64,000 bases of DNA from Aegicerativicinus sediminis (GCF_015476115.1 NZ_CP064295.1:738001-802000), one strand, 5' to 3'. Positions 34,966-45,922 are shown, counted from the stretch's first letter. A program made the numbers and translations. The notes: generated by a model not told the origin, from the letters alone.

Positions 34966-36696
34966 CTATGCGTTAAGTAAATTTTTTGCTTGACCGGCCC
35001 AATCATCACGTTCTGCCCTACCCGGGAAAGAACCAGTAATTGAGTCCAGCAAATCATATTCTTTTTTGGTCATTCGGCTTACTTGTTCATAAGAGAAAAT
35101 TCCTATTCCATTCAATGTTTCTTCCATTTTTGGACCGATACCATTTATTTTCTTCAAATCATCTTTAGTCTGAGCCACTGGATCAAATGTACCTACACTA
35201 GCCATTAACTCATCCATCTCATCAGTCTTTTCAATCTTTACCGGTTCATGCGTGATATCTGACACATAAGAACTAGATGTACGTGGGTCCGAACCAGTAC
35301 CGACTAATGACTTTCCTTCCTCTCTAAGTTTCTTATAACGTTCACCTGAAGATTTCAAAATGGTTTTAACTTCCGCTTGAGCAATTACAGGGAATGTTCT
35401 AGCATATAATAAGAATAATACAAAGAAGAATCCAATGGTTCCAATAAATATTCCAATATCAACAAAGGTTGGAGAGAACATTGTCCATGAAGATGGAAGA
35501 TAATCTCTGTGTAATGAAGTTACGATAATTACAAAACGCTCGAACCACATACCAATATTTACGATAATCGAAATGAAGAACGAGAACATTATACTTGTTC
35601 TTAATTTCTTAAACCACATAAATTGTGGAGAGAACACGTTACAAGTCATCATCGACCAATAAGCCCACCAGTAAGGACCTGTTGCACGATTAAGGAATGC
35701 ATATTGTTCATACTCAACCCCTGAATACCATGCAATAAATAACTCTGTGATATAAGCCACACCAACAATAGAACCTGTAATCATAATTACAATGTTCATT
35801 AATTCGATATGTTGTACTGTGATATAATCTTCAAGGTTACACACTTTTCTCATAATAATAAGAAGTGTGTTTACCATAGCAAATCCAGAGAATATCGCAC
35901 CAGCAACAAAGTAAGGCGGGAAAATCGTTGTATGCCATCCCGGAATTACGGAAGTTGCGAAGTCGAAGGATACAATTGTGTGTACAGAAAGTACAAGTGG
36001 TGTAGCTAAACCAGCCAAAACCAGAGATACTTCCTCAAATCTTTGCCAATCTTTTGCACGTCCGGTCCAACCGAAACTCAACAAAGAATATATTTTCTTT
36101 TGAAAAGGTCTCCACGCTCTATCGCGAATCATAGCAAAATCTGGAAGCAATCCTGTCCACCAGAAAACTAATGACACCGAAAGGTATGTTGAAATCGCAA
36201 ATACGTCCCAAAGTAGTGGTGAATTAAAGTTTACCCAAAGAGAACCAAATTGGTTTGGTATAGGTAATACCCAATATCCCAACCAAGGACGACCCATGTG
36301 TATGACAGGGAATAAACCTGCCTGAACAACCGAGAAAATTGTCATTGCCTCAGCCGAACGGTTAATGGCCATACGCCATTTTTGCCTAAACAGCAAGAGT
36401 ACAGCAGAAATCAAGGTCCCTGCGTGACCAATACCTACCCACCAGACGAAGTTGGTAATATCCCAAGCCCATCCGACTGTTTTATTTAATCCCCAGGTTC
36501 CAATACCAGTGGATATGGTATAAATGATACACCCAATTCCCCATAGGAAGGCTGCAAGCGAAATAGAAAATACTATCCACCACGATTTATTGGCCTTGCC
36601 CTCAACAGGTCTAGCTACATCAACAGATACATCATGATACGATTTCTCGCCTGTTACTAAGGGTCTTCTAATAGGTGCTTCGTAATGAGACGCCAT
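34966..36696 (-). CDS. actC: ActC, NrfD/PsrC-type membrane subunit, with C-terminal helix-hairpin-helix
   Basis: 576 residues. Ten membrane helices (residues about 40-430) carry the NrfD family pattern with quinol-site residues around WWVGIGHAGTLISAVLLL and the PLVLSVHTIVSFDFA segment. The region after the last helix is hydrophilic and ends in a helix-hairpin-helix-like domain (about 510-576) with the hallmark KKINGIGPKMEETLNGIGI followed by FPGRAERDDWAGQAK. That module is common at the ends of respiratory complex proteins but is an accessory in ActC. It oxidises quinol at the inner membrane. Confidence 0.92.
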   Translation of the reverse strand: MASHYEAPIRRPLVTGEKSYHDVSVDVARPVEGKANKSWWIVFSISLAAFLWGIGCIIYTISTGIGTWGLNKTVGWAWDITNFVWWVGIGHAGTLISAVLLLFRQKWRMAINRSAEAMTIFSVVQAGLFPVIHMGRPWLGYWVLPIPNQFGSLWVNFNSPLLWDVFAISTYLSVSLVFWWTGLLPDFAMIRDRAWRPFQKKIYSLLSFGWTGRAKDWQRFEEVSLVLAGLATPLVLSVHTIVSFDFATSVIPGWHTTIFPPYFVAGAIFSGFAMVNTLLIIMRKVCNLEDYITVQHIELMNIVIMITGSIVGVAYITELFIAWYSGVEYEQYAFLNRATGPYWWAYWSMMTCNVFSPQFMWFKKLRTSIMFSFFISIIVNIGMWFERFVIIVTSLHRDYLPSSWTMFSPTFVDIGIFIGTIGFFFVLFLLYARTFPVIAQAEVKTILKSSGERYKKLREEGKSLVGTGSDPRTSSSYVSDITHEPVKIEKTDEMDELMASVGTFDPVAQTKDDLKKINGIGPKMEETLNGIGIFSYEQVSRMTKKEYDLLDSITGSFPGRAERDDWAGQAKNLLNA

Positions 36697-36722
36697 AATC
36701 CGTTTTAATTGTTTCTTTATTA

Positions 36723-39700
36723 TTAAACTTCCGTATTTCTAACTTTTACTTGGTACATCACGTTTGGCTCTGTGCCTACGTGTTCAAGTAAATGATACAT
36801 ACGATCGTCTTGTTTTAATTTGCTAACCTTACTTTCCTTGTCATTCACATCTCCAAAAACAAGTGCTCCAGTTGAACAAGCAGCAGAACAAGCAGTTTGG
36901 AATTCACCATCTTTAACTGTTCTACCATCTCTCTTGGCATCTAAAATGGTCTTTTGTGTTCTTTGAATACACATTGAACATTTTTCCATTACACCTCTTG
37001 AACGAACTACCACATCAGGGTTCAACACCATTCTTCCTAAATCGTTGTTCATGTGGAAATCGAATTCATCGTTTTGGGCATATAAGAACCAGTTGAAACG
37101 ACGAACTTTATAAGGACAGTTATTCGCACAGTAACGTGTACCCACACATCGGTTATAAGCCATATGGTTTTGACCTTGTCTACCATGTGACGTTGCAGCC
37201 ACAGGACATACAGTTTCACAAGGTGCATGGTTACAATGCTGACACATTACAGGCTGGAAAGACACTTGTGGATTATCCGCAGGATGTTCCATTTCACCGA
37301 ACCCTCCTAAAGATCCATTATCCCCCCAAAGACCTGAAAGATTATCTTTTTTCTCATCATCAGATTCAAAAGTTTCTTCAGCCGAATAATAACGGTCGAT
37401 TCTTAACCAGTGCATATCCCTACTTCTTCTAACTTCTGATTTACCAACAACTGGTACATTGTTTTCCGAATGACAAGCAATAACACAGGCACCACATCCG
37501 GTACATGCATTTAAATCTATTGATAAATTGAAATGATGCCCTACCGTTTGATCAAATCCTTCCCATAAATCAACTTTGGGAGAAGTTACGGGTGTTTCCT
37601 TATGATTAAGGGAAACCATAGGCATAGGATTCCAAACTTCCTTATTTTCACTTTTGAAAACATTAAGGGTAGTTTCCTTGATAATGTCTCCACGACCCAT
37701 TAAGGTATTGTGCAACTGAAGACAAGCAAATTCATGTTCGCCGCCTACAGCTTCAATAGTTACGTTTTGTATAGAACTATAATTCTGGTATAGAGGATAG
37801 GCATTTACACCTGTCTGCATTTCATCTTTAAGACCAGCGGTTCTTCCATAACCAAAAGAAAGTCCAACAGAACCTTTGGCTTGACCAGGTTGAATTAACA
37901 CAGGAACATTATCTATCGTTACACCATTTACAGTTACCTTTGCATAACTACCATTTAGTGCACCATTAGAAACATGCCAGTTTTTCAATCCTAATTCTTC
38001 AGCATCCTTTTTATTAACTGATAGGTAGTTGTCCCAAGAAACTCTTGTAATAGGATCAGGGAATTCTTGCAACCATGGATTGTTTGCTTGAGAACCTGTA
38101 CCCATTCCTATTTTAGAGTACAATGTCAGCTCCATTCCTTCACCAGCAGTACTGTTTAATGCTCTAGTTGCTTCACCAGCATTGAAAGACGAAGTGGTTG
38201 CTGTAGAATCTTCAATTTCATTGACATCAGGAGCTTCAGCGCCCTCTATTTCTGAGCTTACTGCTAAGGTGCCTTTAAAGACCCCATCATGTAAAGCTTT
38301 ATTAAAGGATTCTCCACCTAGAATTGATCCAGACCAAGTCTCCTTTATATAATTGTAATACGATGTGTCATTTCCATTCCACTTTAACAATCCTTCTTGA
38401 AATTGACGGGTGTTGAACAAAGGTTTTATAGTGGGCTGAACTAAGCTAAAATGACCCTTTTTAATTTCAACATCACCCCAAGATTCCAAATAATGTGGTG
38501 CAGCACCAACATAATTAACTGATTGAGCAGTTTCGTCTGGAGTTGTGCTAAATGAGATTGAGACAGTCTTTGAAAGTCCTTCGACAAAATCAGCCGAATT
38601 TGGCAAGCTATAAACTGGATTTACACCAGCCATAATAAGAACTCCCACATTACCAGCATTCATATCATTCACCAAAGCAGCTACAGCCTTGTCATTTCCT
38701 TGCCGGGTTTTAATGGTTGTTTTAGGATCAAAAGCAGCGCTTCCCAATGAAGCATTAATTTCTAAGGCTAAAGCTTGTGCATTCACATCAGGAATACCAG
38801 TTACAACAACTGCTTTACTTCCAGCTTTACTTATTTCTGAAGCCACACCATCTAATAGGGCTTTCTGCTCATCACTAAGGTTAGAAGATCCTCCACCATT
38901 CATTTTTCCAAATAAATAAGCCAATGCGGCTTTTTGTTGTGAAGGCGTCATTGGAATTCTCTTATCGGCATTGGCTCCTGTTAAGGACATATTCGCCTCA
39001 ATTTGAATATGACGAGACATTTTTCCATCTTGAGGAATCCTTCCTTTGGCATATCCAGCATCGAATCCACCACCCTGCCAATCTCCAAGGAAATCAGCAC
39101 CTATACCTACAATAAGAGATGCTTTAGCAAAATCATAATTTGCCAAACCTCTTTCCCCATATTTTGCTTGGTATGCATCAGCAGCAGCTGATTCTGAAAT
39201 CGCATCATATACTACATGACGTACGTTACCATATTTGGCGGTAAATTCCTTTATTAATTTAGATGTAGATGGACTGGCAAAAGTTTGGGTCAACAAGACA
39301 ATTTGTTTCCCGCTGTTTTTCGCATCGGTAAGTTTTTGATTTGTTTCAGAATCAAAATCGCCCCAACTGATTGGCTGGCCATCTTTTAATGGACCCTGTA
39401 ATCTGGATATATCATAAAGACCCAATACAGATGCATTAACTCTCGCATTTGCACCTGAAAGTCCTTTAGCTAAATCATTATTTTCGATCTTGATTGGACG
39501 TCCCTCTCTTGTTTTAACAAGAACACTTGCAAAATCGAAACCATCTGCAATTGTGGTTGCATAATAATTGGCAACACCTGGAATAATTTCTTTTGGCTGA
39601 ACAACGTAAGGAATAGATTTCTTAACCGGCCCCTCACAGGCTGCCAAAGAAGCAGCTGCTGTACTAAAACCAACATATTTTAAGAAATCTCTACGAGTTG

Positions 39701-39845
39701 TTGAAGATGCCTCAAGTTTATCCTTATTACCTAAGAACTCATCTACTGGGATTTCCTCAACAAATTCCTTTTGTCTTAGCGTCTCAACAATAGAACTGTC
39801 ATTCAGTTCTTCAACACTTTTCCAGTATTTCTTGTTAGATGACAT
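36723..39845 (-). CDS. actB: ActB, molybdopterin-like and iron-sulfur subunit of alternative complex III
   Basis: 1040 residues. A twin-arginine-like signal sits unusually late (RRDFLKYVGFSTAAASLAAC, about residues 51-70). The middle (80-720) is a molybdopterin-oxidoreductase-like fold that in ActB carries no molybdopterin. The C-terminal part (about 765-1030) has four cysteine clusters for 4Fe-4S/3Fe-4S centres (NACTGCGACVIACH, CQHCNHAPCETVC, CVGTRYCANNCPYK, CSMCIQRTQ with later TACSAACSTGA). These clusters carry electrons from quinol to ActA. It is the longest gene of the act operon. Confidence 0.95.
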   Translation of the reverse strand: MSSNKKYWKSVEELNDSSIVETLRQKEFVEEIPVDEFLGNKDKLEASSTTRRDFLKYVGFSTAAASLAACEGPVKKSIPYVVQPKEIIPGVANYYATTIADGFDFASVLVKTREGRPIKIENNDLAKGLSGANARVNASVLGLYDISRLQGPLKDGQPISWGDFDSETNQKLTDAKNSGKQIVLLTQTFASPSTSKLIKEFTAKYGNVRHVVYDAISESAAADAYQAKYGERGLANYDFAKASLIVGIGADFLGDWQGGGFDAGYAKGRIPQDGKMSRHIQIEANMSLTGANADKRIPMTPSQQKAALAYLFGKMNGGGSSNLSDEQKALLDGVASEISKAGSKAVVVTGIPDVNAQALALEINASLGSAAFDPKTTIKTRQGNDKAVAALVNDMNAGNVGVLIMAGVNPVYSLPNSADFVEGLSKTVSISFSTTPDETAQSVNYVGAAPHYLESWGDVEIKKGHFSLVQPTIKPLFNTRQFQEGLLKWNGNDTSYYNYIKETWSGSILGGESFNKALHDGVFKGTLAVSSEIEGAEAPDVNEIEDSTATTSSFNAGEATRALNSTAGEGMELTLYSKIGMGTGSQANNPWLQEFPDPITRVSWDNYLSVNKKDAEELGLKNWHVSNGALNGSYAKVTVNGVTIDNVPVLIQPGQAKGSVGLSFGYGRTAGLKDEMQTGVNAYPLYQNYSSIQNVTIEAVGGEHEFACLQLHNTLMGRGDIIKETTLNVFKSENKEVWNPMPMVSLNHKETPVTSPKVDLWEGFDQTVGHHFNLSIDLNACTGCGACVIACHSENNVPVVGKSEVRRSRDMHWLRIDRYYSAEETFESDDEKKDNLSGLWGDNGSLGGFGEMEHPADNPQVSFQPVMCQHCNHAPCETVCPVAATSHGRQGQNHMAYNRCVGTRYCANNCPYKVRRFNWFLYAQNDEFDFHMNNDLGRMVLNPDVVVRSRGVMEKCSMCIQRTQKTILDAKRDGRTVKDGEFQTACSAACSTGALVFGDVNDKESKVSKLKQDDRMYHLLEHVGTEPNVMYQVKVRNTEV

Positions 39846-39876
39846 ATGTTATAATTGAATTACTTCTTTAAGTTTA

Positions 39877-41169
39877 TTAATAATGGCATTTACCGCATTC
39901 CAATCCACCCATCTGTGCAACAGTGAGTTTATCTACTCCATATTTCTTGGAAAGCTGCTCATGAATTTTAGTATAATATTCATTGCCTTCAACAGCAACA
40001 TCAGTTTGTCTGTGACAATCTATACACCAACCCATTGTTAAAGGAGAGTATTGGTACATGATTTCCATTTCCTCAACCGGTCCGTGACAAGTCTGACATT
40101 GAATTTGACCCACTGTTACGTGCTGTGAATGGTTAAAATATGCAAAGTCAGGAAGATTATGGATTCTCACCCATTTAACAGGTTTTGTCTCACCAGTGTA
40201 TTTTTGCTCAGCCTCATCCCATCCAACAGCAGCATATAATTTTTTAATCTCACCGGTGTAAAACTCTTGTGAATACTCCTCAGTTGCCTCACCAGTATAT
40301 TCATATATAGACTTATGGCAATTCATACAAACATTCAATGATGGAATGCCAGAGTGCTTACTAACCCTTGCAGATGAATGACAATACTTACAGTCGATTT
40401 GATTATCACCAGCATGGATTTTATGTGAATAATGAATTGGCTGTACAGGCATGTAACCTTGATCTACACCTATTTGCATTAAGTATCCATAAATAAAATA
40501 AGCACTAGCCAATAACAAAAAGATTGCAGTAACCAAAACCAAAAATTGATTTTGAACAAAAGCCTTCCATATTGGAAGTCCCTTCTCCTTAACAGGCAAT
40601 TCGATTCCTTTATCCGCAGCAAATTTGTTTAAGGTTTGACGAACTAAAACCAATGCAACCGCAAGAAGACCAAAAAGTACAGCAAGAGCAATTAGTATAA
40701 TGGTATTCGAAACATTACCTCCAGCAGAAGCATCTGTTGTTACCGCAGCAGTATCAGCCGTAGTCTCAGCAGGAGGCGCTTCTTCAGCAGTATAAGCTAG
40801 TATATCTGAAATATCTTGGTCTGAAAGGGTTGGGAACGCCGTCATGGCTGTCCCACCGTACTCTTCAAAAATCTGTTTTGCATAAGCATCACCCGAAGCA
40901 ATAACCCCAGCACTATTATGAATCCACGCTGTAAGCCATGCTCTGTCTAATCCTTGCTCATCGGCCAACTTCTGTTCAATATTACGAAGTGGTGGTCCGG
41001 TCATTTTTTTATCTAACCGGTGACATGCAGCACAGTTTGCATTAAATATAGATTTCCCTTTAACAGGATCTCCTTCTTGCGCATTAACGGTGATAGAAAA
41101 CGAGAGTAAAACTAGTAACCCTAAGAGAAGAGAGTTTAAGGTTATTTTGCGGTATTTCACCTGTTTCAT
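39877..41169 (-). CDS. actA: ActA, multiheme cytochrome c with N-terminal monoheme domain
   Basis: 430 residues. A signal peptide (1-31, ending VNAQ) is followed by a monoheme cytochrome c domain (CAACH at 46-50, with a small methionine-containing loop), a Thr/Ala linker and a membrane helix (about 155-180), then a second helix (about 210-232). Five more heme sites follow in the C-terminal periplasmic domain: CKYCH, CMNCH, CQTCH, CIDCH and CGKCH (the last at the very C-terminus). The pentaheme part is the canonical ActA. The fused N-terminal heme gives six sites in total. It is the first gene of the act-cox operon. Confidence 0.94.
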   Translation of the reverse strand: MKQVKYRKITLNSLLLGLLVLLSFSITVNAQEGDPVKGKSIFNANCAACHRLDKKMTGPPLRNIEQKLADEQGLDRAWLTAWIHNSAGVIASGDAYAKQIFEEYGGTAMTAFPTLSDQDISDILAYTAEEAPPAETTADTAAVTTDASAGGNVSNTIILIALAVLFGLLAVALVLVRQTLNKFAADKGIELPVKEKGLPIWKAFVQNQFLVLVTAIFLLLASAYFIYGYLMQIGVDQGYMPVQPIHYSHKIHAGDNQIDCKYCHSSARVSKHSGIPSLNVCMNCHKSIYEYTGEATEEYSQEFYTGEIKKLYAAVGWDEAEQKYTGETKPVKWVRIHNLPDFAYFNHSQHVTVGQIQCQTCHGPVEEMEIMYQYSPLTMGWCIDCHRQTDVAVEGNEYYTKIHEQLSKKYGVDKLTVAQMGGLECGKCHY

Positions 41170-41485
41170 TTATTAATTGTTAGGTTCTTTACAATGTGCC
41201 AAGACAAAAAAAGGCACAAGCAATTTTTTTTTAAAATTGAACTTTTTCCTAAATAATCTGTAATTATGTCTGTGTTTCAACTATTTAGAAAGCCGATTTT
41301 TTTGGCATAATTTTTTCAGGAATAGCCGAAAAACCCTGACATAAAATATCACGCAAAAGTAATATTTAAAGTGGATTTTGGAAATGTTAGTGAAGTGTTA
41401 ACTATTAATTTATAAGGATTCTAAATAATAATTTTGGAGGCTGTTGAGTTATAAAAATTATCTTTGCCCAAAACCCAATATAAAT
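41170..41485. other. divergent promoter region between actA and the SPOR gene
   Basis: 316 bases. A minus-strand TACTTTTG (41361-41354) could be the -7 element of the act operon, though no good TTG sits upstream; it would give a leader of about 180 bases. Within that leader a 6-bp stem (TGTGCC at 41195-41200 with GGCACA at 41213-41218) surrounds an A/T loop but lacks a T-run, so I do not call it a terminator. The plus-strand promoter is listed separately. Confidence 0.5.
41433..41466 (+). promoter_or_regulatory. consensus Bacteroidota promoter for SPOR gene
   Basis: TTTG (41433-41436), a 22-base spacer and TATCTTTG (41459-41466) match the promoter pattern. Transcription would begin near 41473, about 13 bases before the ATG at 41486; this also rules out a longer reading frame starting at TTG 41444. 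Confidence 0.7.
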
Positions 41486-41863
41486 ATGAAGAAATTGTCC
41501 CTAATCATAGCAATTTTTATGTTCTCAATAGCAGGCAGTTATAGCTCGTTCGCACAAAATGCTACGGTAACTGTTGAGCAAGATAAGGCCATCGCGAAGC
41601 TTTTAGAATACAAGAAAGATATTGAAACAGCCAATATTTATCGCATACAAATTTTTAGTGGGGACCGCTCTGGCGCGGAAAAATCTAGGAGTGAATTTCA
41701 ATCTTCTTATGGGCAATTCCCCTCTAACATTACTTTTGAAACACCGAATTATAAAATTTGGGTTGGAAATTTTAGAACAAGACTTGAAGCAGATAGAGCC
41801 CTGCTCGATATCAAGAAAAAGTTCCCAAGTGCATTTATTTTTCGACCAAAGAAAAACAGATAA
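41486..41863 (+). CDS. SPOR-domain periplasmic protein
   Basis: 125 residues. The signal peptide (1-23) ends SSFAQN. The C-terminal SPOR domain (about 54-120) has the YRIQIFSGDRSGAEKSRSEF strand-helix opening and NYKIWVGNFRTRLEADRALLDI. SPOR domains bind septal peptidoglycan lacking stem peptides, so a role at the division site is probable. No other cell-division gene is near. Confidence 0.85.
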   Translation: MKKLSLIIAIFMFSIAGSYSSFAQNATVTVEQDKAIAKLLEYKKDIETANIYRIQIFSGDRSGAEKSRSEFQSSYGQFPSNITFETPNYKIWVGNFRTRLEADRALLDIKKKFPSAFIFRPKKNR

Positions 41864-41870
41864 ATACCAA

Positions 41871-41901
41871 AAGAAAGAGCGGCAAATTGCCGCTCTTTCT
41901 T
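41871..41901. terminator. bidirectional terminator between SPOR gene and infB
   Basis: A near-perfect 15-bp hairpin (AAGAAAGAGCGGCAA with TTGCCGCTCTTTCTT, one central base). T-runs follow on the plus strand (TTTCTTTTATA) and on the minus strand (TTTCTTTTGG), so it serves both convergent genes. Confidence 0.9.
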
Positions 41902-41924
41902 TTATATAAATTTTTAATCCTTAA

Positions 41925-44648
41925 TTATTTCAAGGTCTTCTTAACCTCAACCTCCCTAAAGGCTTCTACAACATCCCCGATTTGAATATCATTGTAGTTC
42001 TTAATCTGTAAACCACATTCAAATCCTTTGGAGACTTCTTTTACGTCATCCTTAAAGCGCTTTAATGAAGCTAATTCACCAGTAAAAACAACCACCCCAT
42101 CTCTAATTAAACGGATTCGGGAGTTACGGAAAACTTTACCGCTAGTAACCATACAACCTGCAATTGTACCAACTTTTGAAATTTTAAAAGTTTCCCTTAT
42201 TTCAATCGTTCCGGTAATTTCCTCTTTTAATTCAGGGGAAAGCATACCTTCCATGGCATCTTTAAGATCATTGATGGCGTCGTAAATAATTGAATATGTT
42301 CGGATATCAATTTCTTCCTTATCAGCCAAAGATCTTGCATTACCCATTGGCCTAACATTAAATCCAATTATAACTGCATCTGAAGCTGTAGCCAACAAGA
42401 CATCACTTTCAGTAATTGCCCCAACACCTTTATGGATAATATTTACTTGAATCTCTTCAGTAGACAACTTCTGGAATGAATCTGTTAATGCCTCGACTGA
42501 ACCATCAACATCACCTTTAAGAATAATATTCAATTCCTTAAACTCACCAAGGGCAATACGTCTACCTATCTCATCTAAAGTAATATGTCGCTGGGTTCTA
42601 ACAGACTGCTCGCGCTGCAACTGTGTACGTTTCGCGGCAATTTGTTTAGCCTCACGTTCATCTTCAAACACACTGAACTTATCACCAGCTTGTGGAGCAC
42701 CATCTAAACCTAATATGGAAACAGGTGTTGATGGGCCAGCTTTTTTCACTTCCTTACCACGTTCATCATGCATGGCCTTTACCTTACCGCTATTCTTACC
42801 AGCTAAAACATAGTCTCCTACTTTTAAGGTTCCAGCTTGAACTAAAATTGTAGAAACATAACCACGACCTTTGTCAAGAAATGCTTCCACTACGGTACCA
42901 TTTGCAACTTTATCAGGATTTGCTTGAAGTTCAAGTAATTCTGCCTCCAACAATACCTTCTCCAATAATTCCTTAACCCCAACTCCAGTCTTGGCTGAAA
43001 TATCCTGGGACTGAATTTTTCCACCCCAATCTTCTACCAACAAATTCATATTTGCCAAACCTTCTTTAATTTTTTCAGGATTAGCAGTTGGCTTATCTAT
43101 TTTATTTATTGCAAATACAATAGGCACCCCAGCTGCTTGGGCGTGGGCAATAGCCTCTTTAGTTTGCGGCATAATATCATCATCCGCTGCAACAACTATG
43201 ATAGCCAAATCGGTAACCTGTGCACCCCTAGCTCTCATCGCGGTGAACGCTTCGTGACCAGGCGTATCTAAAAAGGTAATTCTTTGTCCACTCTGCAAAG
43301 TCACAGAATAGGCACCAATATGTTGGGTAATTCCTCCTGATTCACCAGCAATTACATTTTCCTCACGGATATAATCTAACAACGAAGTTTTACCATGGTC
43401 AACGTGACCCATCACCGTAACAATTGGAGCTCGTGGTTTTAGATCTTGTGGATCATCTGGTTCTTCTTCAATAGATTCCTCTATATCAGCAGTTACAAAC
43501 TCCACTTTATAACCAAACTCATCAGCAACGACCGAAAGGGTTTCTGCATCAAGACGCTGGTTCATTGTAACCATCATGCCCAAAGACATACAGGCTGAAA
43601 TAACTTCATTAACAGAAACGTTCATCAACGTTGCAACCTCACTTACAGTAACAAATTCTGTTACTTTAAGGATTTTGCTTTCCGCCTCTTGTTGTTCTAA
43701 TTCCTTTTCAGTTTGCTCTCTATGAAGGTCTCTTTTTTCCCTTCGATATTTTGCTCCTTTACCCTTAGATGACTTCCCTTGAAGCTTTTCTAAAGTCTCC
43801 CTAATTTGTTTTTGAACTTCAGCTTCACTAGGCTCTTCCTTGATAACGGTAGTACGACGCTGCTTTCCTTTAAAATTATTTCCCTTATTACGGTCATTAT
43901 TAAAGTTGCCTCGATTATCACCTGGGGTTGCCTTACTGATACGTCTCCTCTTCTTCTTGTTATTGTCCTTATTATCGTTTGAAGTCTCCTTTCGATCCTC
44001 CTTTTTCTTTTTAGGCTTATTAAACTGGGTGAGATCTATTTTTTCACCAGTTGATTTTGGACCAGAAAGCTTCTTGTATTGTGTTTTTATGACGTCATCA
44101 TCTTCATCATTCTTAACACTTTCAACCTTCTCGACCTTTTCTTCAACCTTTTTAACTTTTTTAGGCTTTTCCTCAACAGGTTTTACCTCAACTGGGACAG
44201 GTTGCTCCTCTATTGGTTTTTCGACTTCCTTAACAGGTTCTGGTTCAGGCACTTTTTCCTCCTTCTTTTCTTCAACTGGTGGTGCCTCCTTCTTAGGTTT
44301 GTTAAGATCAATTTTACCAACTGTTTTGGGCCCTTTTAGTTCAGCTTTTGCTTTTACAACAGAACGCGCCTGTTCCTCTTGCTGAGCCTTCTCCTCGAGT
44401 TCACGCTCTCTTTGAAGTCGAATTTCTTCCTTCTCTTTTTGTTTTGCCTCACTAACTTCTTGAGATTTAGACTTTTTGTCGGCATCCGTTTGAAATTCAT
44501 CTGACAAGACGTGGTAAATGTCTTCAGTAATTTTAGTATTAGGACTCTTATCTACATTGATTCCTTTTGAATCTAAAAATTCAACAGCTCTATCAATGGA
44601 AATGTTAAGCTCCCTTAATACTTTGTTTAATCTGATTGTTTGCGCCAT
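41925..44648 (-). CDS. infB: translation initiation factor IF-2
   Basis: 907 residues. The N-terminal region (1-400) is highly charged, with Pro/Glu/Lys-rich repeats and [19 protein letters not shown]-like coil. The G domain carries [16 protein letters not shown] and NKIDKP; domains II-IV and the C2 domain (initiator tRNA binding) complete the protein. IF-2 delivers fMet-tRNA to the 30S subunit. It follows nusA with a 29-base gap, in the classical rimP-nusA-infB operon. Confidence 0.97.
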   Translation of the reverse strand: MAQTIRLNKVLRELNISIDRAVEFLDSKGINVDKSPNTKITEDIYHVLSDEFQTDADKKSKSQEVSEAKQKEKEEIRLQRERELEEKAQQEEQARSVVKAKAELKGPKTVGKIDLNKPKKEAPPVEEKKEEKVPEPEPVKEVEKPIEEQPVPVEVKPVEEKPKKVKKVEEKVEKVESVKNDEDDDVIKTQYKKLSGPKSTGEKIDLTQFNKPKKKKEDRKETSNDNKDNNKKKRRRISKATPGDNRGNFNNDRNKGNNFKGKQRRTTVIKEEPSEAEVQKQIRETLEKLQGKSSKGKGAKYRREKRDLHREQTEKELEQQEAESKILKVTEFVTVSEVATLMNVSVNEVISACMSLGMMVTMNQRLDAETLSVVADEFGYKVEFVTADIEESIEEEPDDPQDLKPRAPIVTVMGHVDHGKTSLLDYIREENVIAGESGGITQHIGAYSVTLQSGQRITFLDTPGHEAFTAMRARGAQVTDLAIIVVAADDDIMPQTKEAIAHAQAAGVPIVFAINKIDKPTANPEKIKEGLANMNLLVEDWGGKIQSQDISAKTGVGVKELLEKVLLEAELLELQANPDKVANGTVVEAFLDKGRGYVSTILVQAGTLKVGDYVLAGKNSGKVKAMHDERGKEVKKAGPSTPVSILGLDGAPQAGDKFSVFEDEREAKQIAAKRTQLQREQSVRTQRHITLDEIGRRIALGEFKELNIILKGDVDGSVEALTDSFQKLSTEEIQVNIIHKGVGAITESDVLLATASDAVIIGFNVRPMGNARSLADKEEIDIRTYSIIYDAINDLKDAMEGMLSPELKEEITGTIEIRETFKISKVGTIAGCMVTSGKVFRNSRIRLIRDGVVVFTGELASLKRFKDDVKEVSKGFECGLQIKNYNDIQIGDVVEAFREVEVKKTLK

Positions 44649-44677
44649 AAATTGCGTGTAATATACCTTTAATATTG

Positions 44678-45910
44678 TTATTCCTCAAATTCTTCCTTAA
44701 GAATGCGAATAACATCAATAATTGTTTCTTCTTCTAGGTCTGTACGTTTGACCAAATCATCCACATCAAGCTCTAGAATACTTTTTGCAGTGTCTAAACC
44801 TACCTTGCTGAATTCAGCAATAATCCACTCTTCGATTTCATCTGAGAATTCTGCAAGTTCAACATCTTCCTCAGCACCCTCTCTAAACACATCGATCTCA
44901 TAACCCGTTAATTGGCCGGCCAATCGGATATTGTGACCGCCTCTACCAATTGCCTTTGAAACTTCTTCAGGTTTCAATAAGACCTCTGCATGTTTTGTTT
45001 CATCATCAATCTTAATGGACGTAACCCTTGCCGGACTTAATGCTCTTGTTATATATAATTGCAGGTTATTAGTGTAATTGATAACATCAATGTTTTCGTT
45101 ACCCAATTCCCTTACGATACCATGTATCCTAGACCCTTTCATACCGACACAAGCTCCAACTGGGTCAATTCTATCATCATAAGAATCAACAGCTACTTTA
45201 GCTTTTTCACCAGGAATCCTCACCACATTTTTAACGGTGATAAGTCCATCAAACACTTCAGGAATTTCTTGTTCAAATAATTTCTCTAGAAAAACAGGTG
45301 AAGTTCTAGACATTATAATCGCTGGCTTGTTTCCTTTAAGCTCAACACTTTCAATTATACCTCTTACATTTTCTCCTTTTCTAAAGAAATCTGAAGGTAT
45401 TTGCTTTTCTTTCGGCAGAATTATTTCGTTACCCTCATCATCTAATAAGATTATAGCACGATGACGAATATGATGCACCTCGGCTGTGTATATCTCACCT
45501 TCTAACTCCTTAAATTGCTTATAAATGTTGGTATTGTCGTGTTCGTGAATTTTTGAAATAAGGTTTTGGCGAAGAGCTAAAATTGAACGCCTTCCTAGAT
45601 CAATCAACTTTACTTCTTCCGCAACATCTTCACCCACCTCAAAATCTGGTTCAATTTTACGTGCCTCAGAAAGAGAGATTTCCTGATTTGGATCTTCCAC
45701 CTCATCATCTGCAACAACAATACGGTTTCTCCAAATTTCCAAATCTCCTTTATCAGGGTTTATAATAATATCGAAGTTATCATCATCCCCAAATTTCTTC
45801 TTTAAAGCATTCCTCAAAACCTCTTCTAAGATAGCCATAAGGGTAACTCTGTCTATCAGTTTGTCATCCTTAAACTCTGAAAACGAATCAATTAACGCAA
45901 CATTTTCCAT
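44678..45910 (-). CDS. nusA: transcription termination/antitermination factor NusA
   Basis: 410 residues. The N-terminal RNA polymerase-binding domain (about 1-125), S1 domain (about 130-200) and two KH domains (about 230-345, with [15 protein letters not shown] and [16 protein letters not shown]) are complete. A single acidic C-terminal helix-hairpin-helix-like region follows (about 365-410). It lacks the second C-terminal acidic repeat of E. coli NusA (495 residues). It modulates pausing, termination and antitermination. Confidence 0.96.
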   Translation of the reverse strand: MENVALIDSFSEFKDDKLIDRVTLMAILEEVLRNALKKKFGDDDNFDIIINPDKGDLEIWRNRIVVADDEVEDPNQEISLSEARKIEPDFEVGEDVAEEVKLIDLGRRSILALRQNLISKIHEHDNTNIYKQFKELEGEIYTAEVHHIRHRAIILLDDEGNEIILPKEKQIPSDFFRKGENVRGIIESVELKGNKPAIIMSRTSPVFLEKLFEQEIPEVFDGLITVKNVVRIPGEKAKVAVDSYDDRIDPVGACVGMKGSRIHGIVRELGNENIDVINYTNNLQLYITRALSPARVTSIKIDDETKHAEVLLKPEEVSKAIGRGGHNIRLAGQLTGYEIDVFREGAEEDVELAEFSDEIEEWIIAEFSKVGLDTAKSILELDVDDLVKRTDLEEETIIDVIRILKEEFEE

Positions 45911-45922
45911 ATCTGCCGTGAA

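Noticed and set aside
41444-41485. N-terminal extension of the SPOR protein from TTG 41444
   Set aside because: It would place translation upstream of the predicted transcription start; the ATG at 41486 begins right at the signal peptide.
43840-44385. 181-residue plus-strand open frame, Ser/Phe-rich
   Set aside because: Antisense shadow of the Lys/Glu-rich N-terminal region of infB; the biased composition explains the lack of stops.
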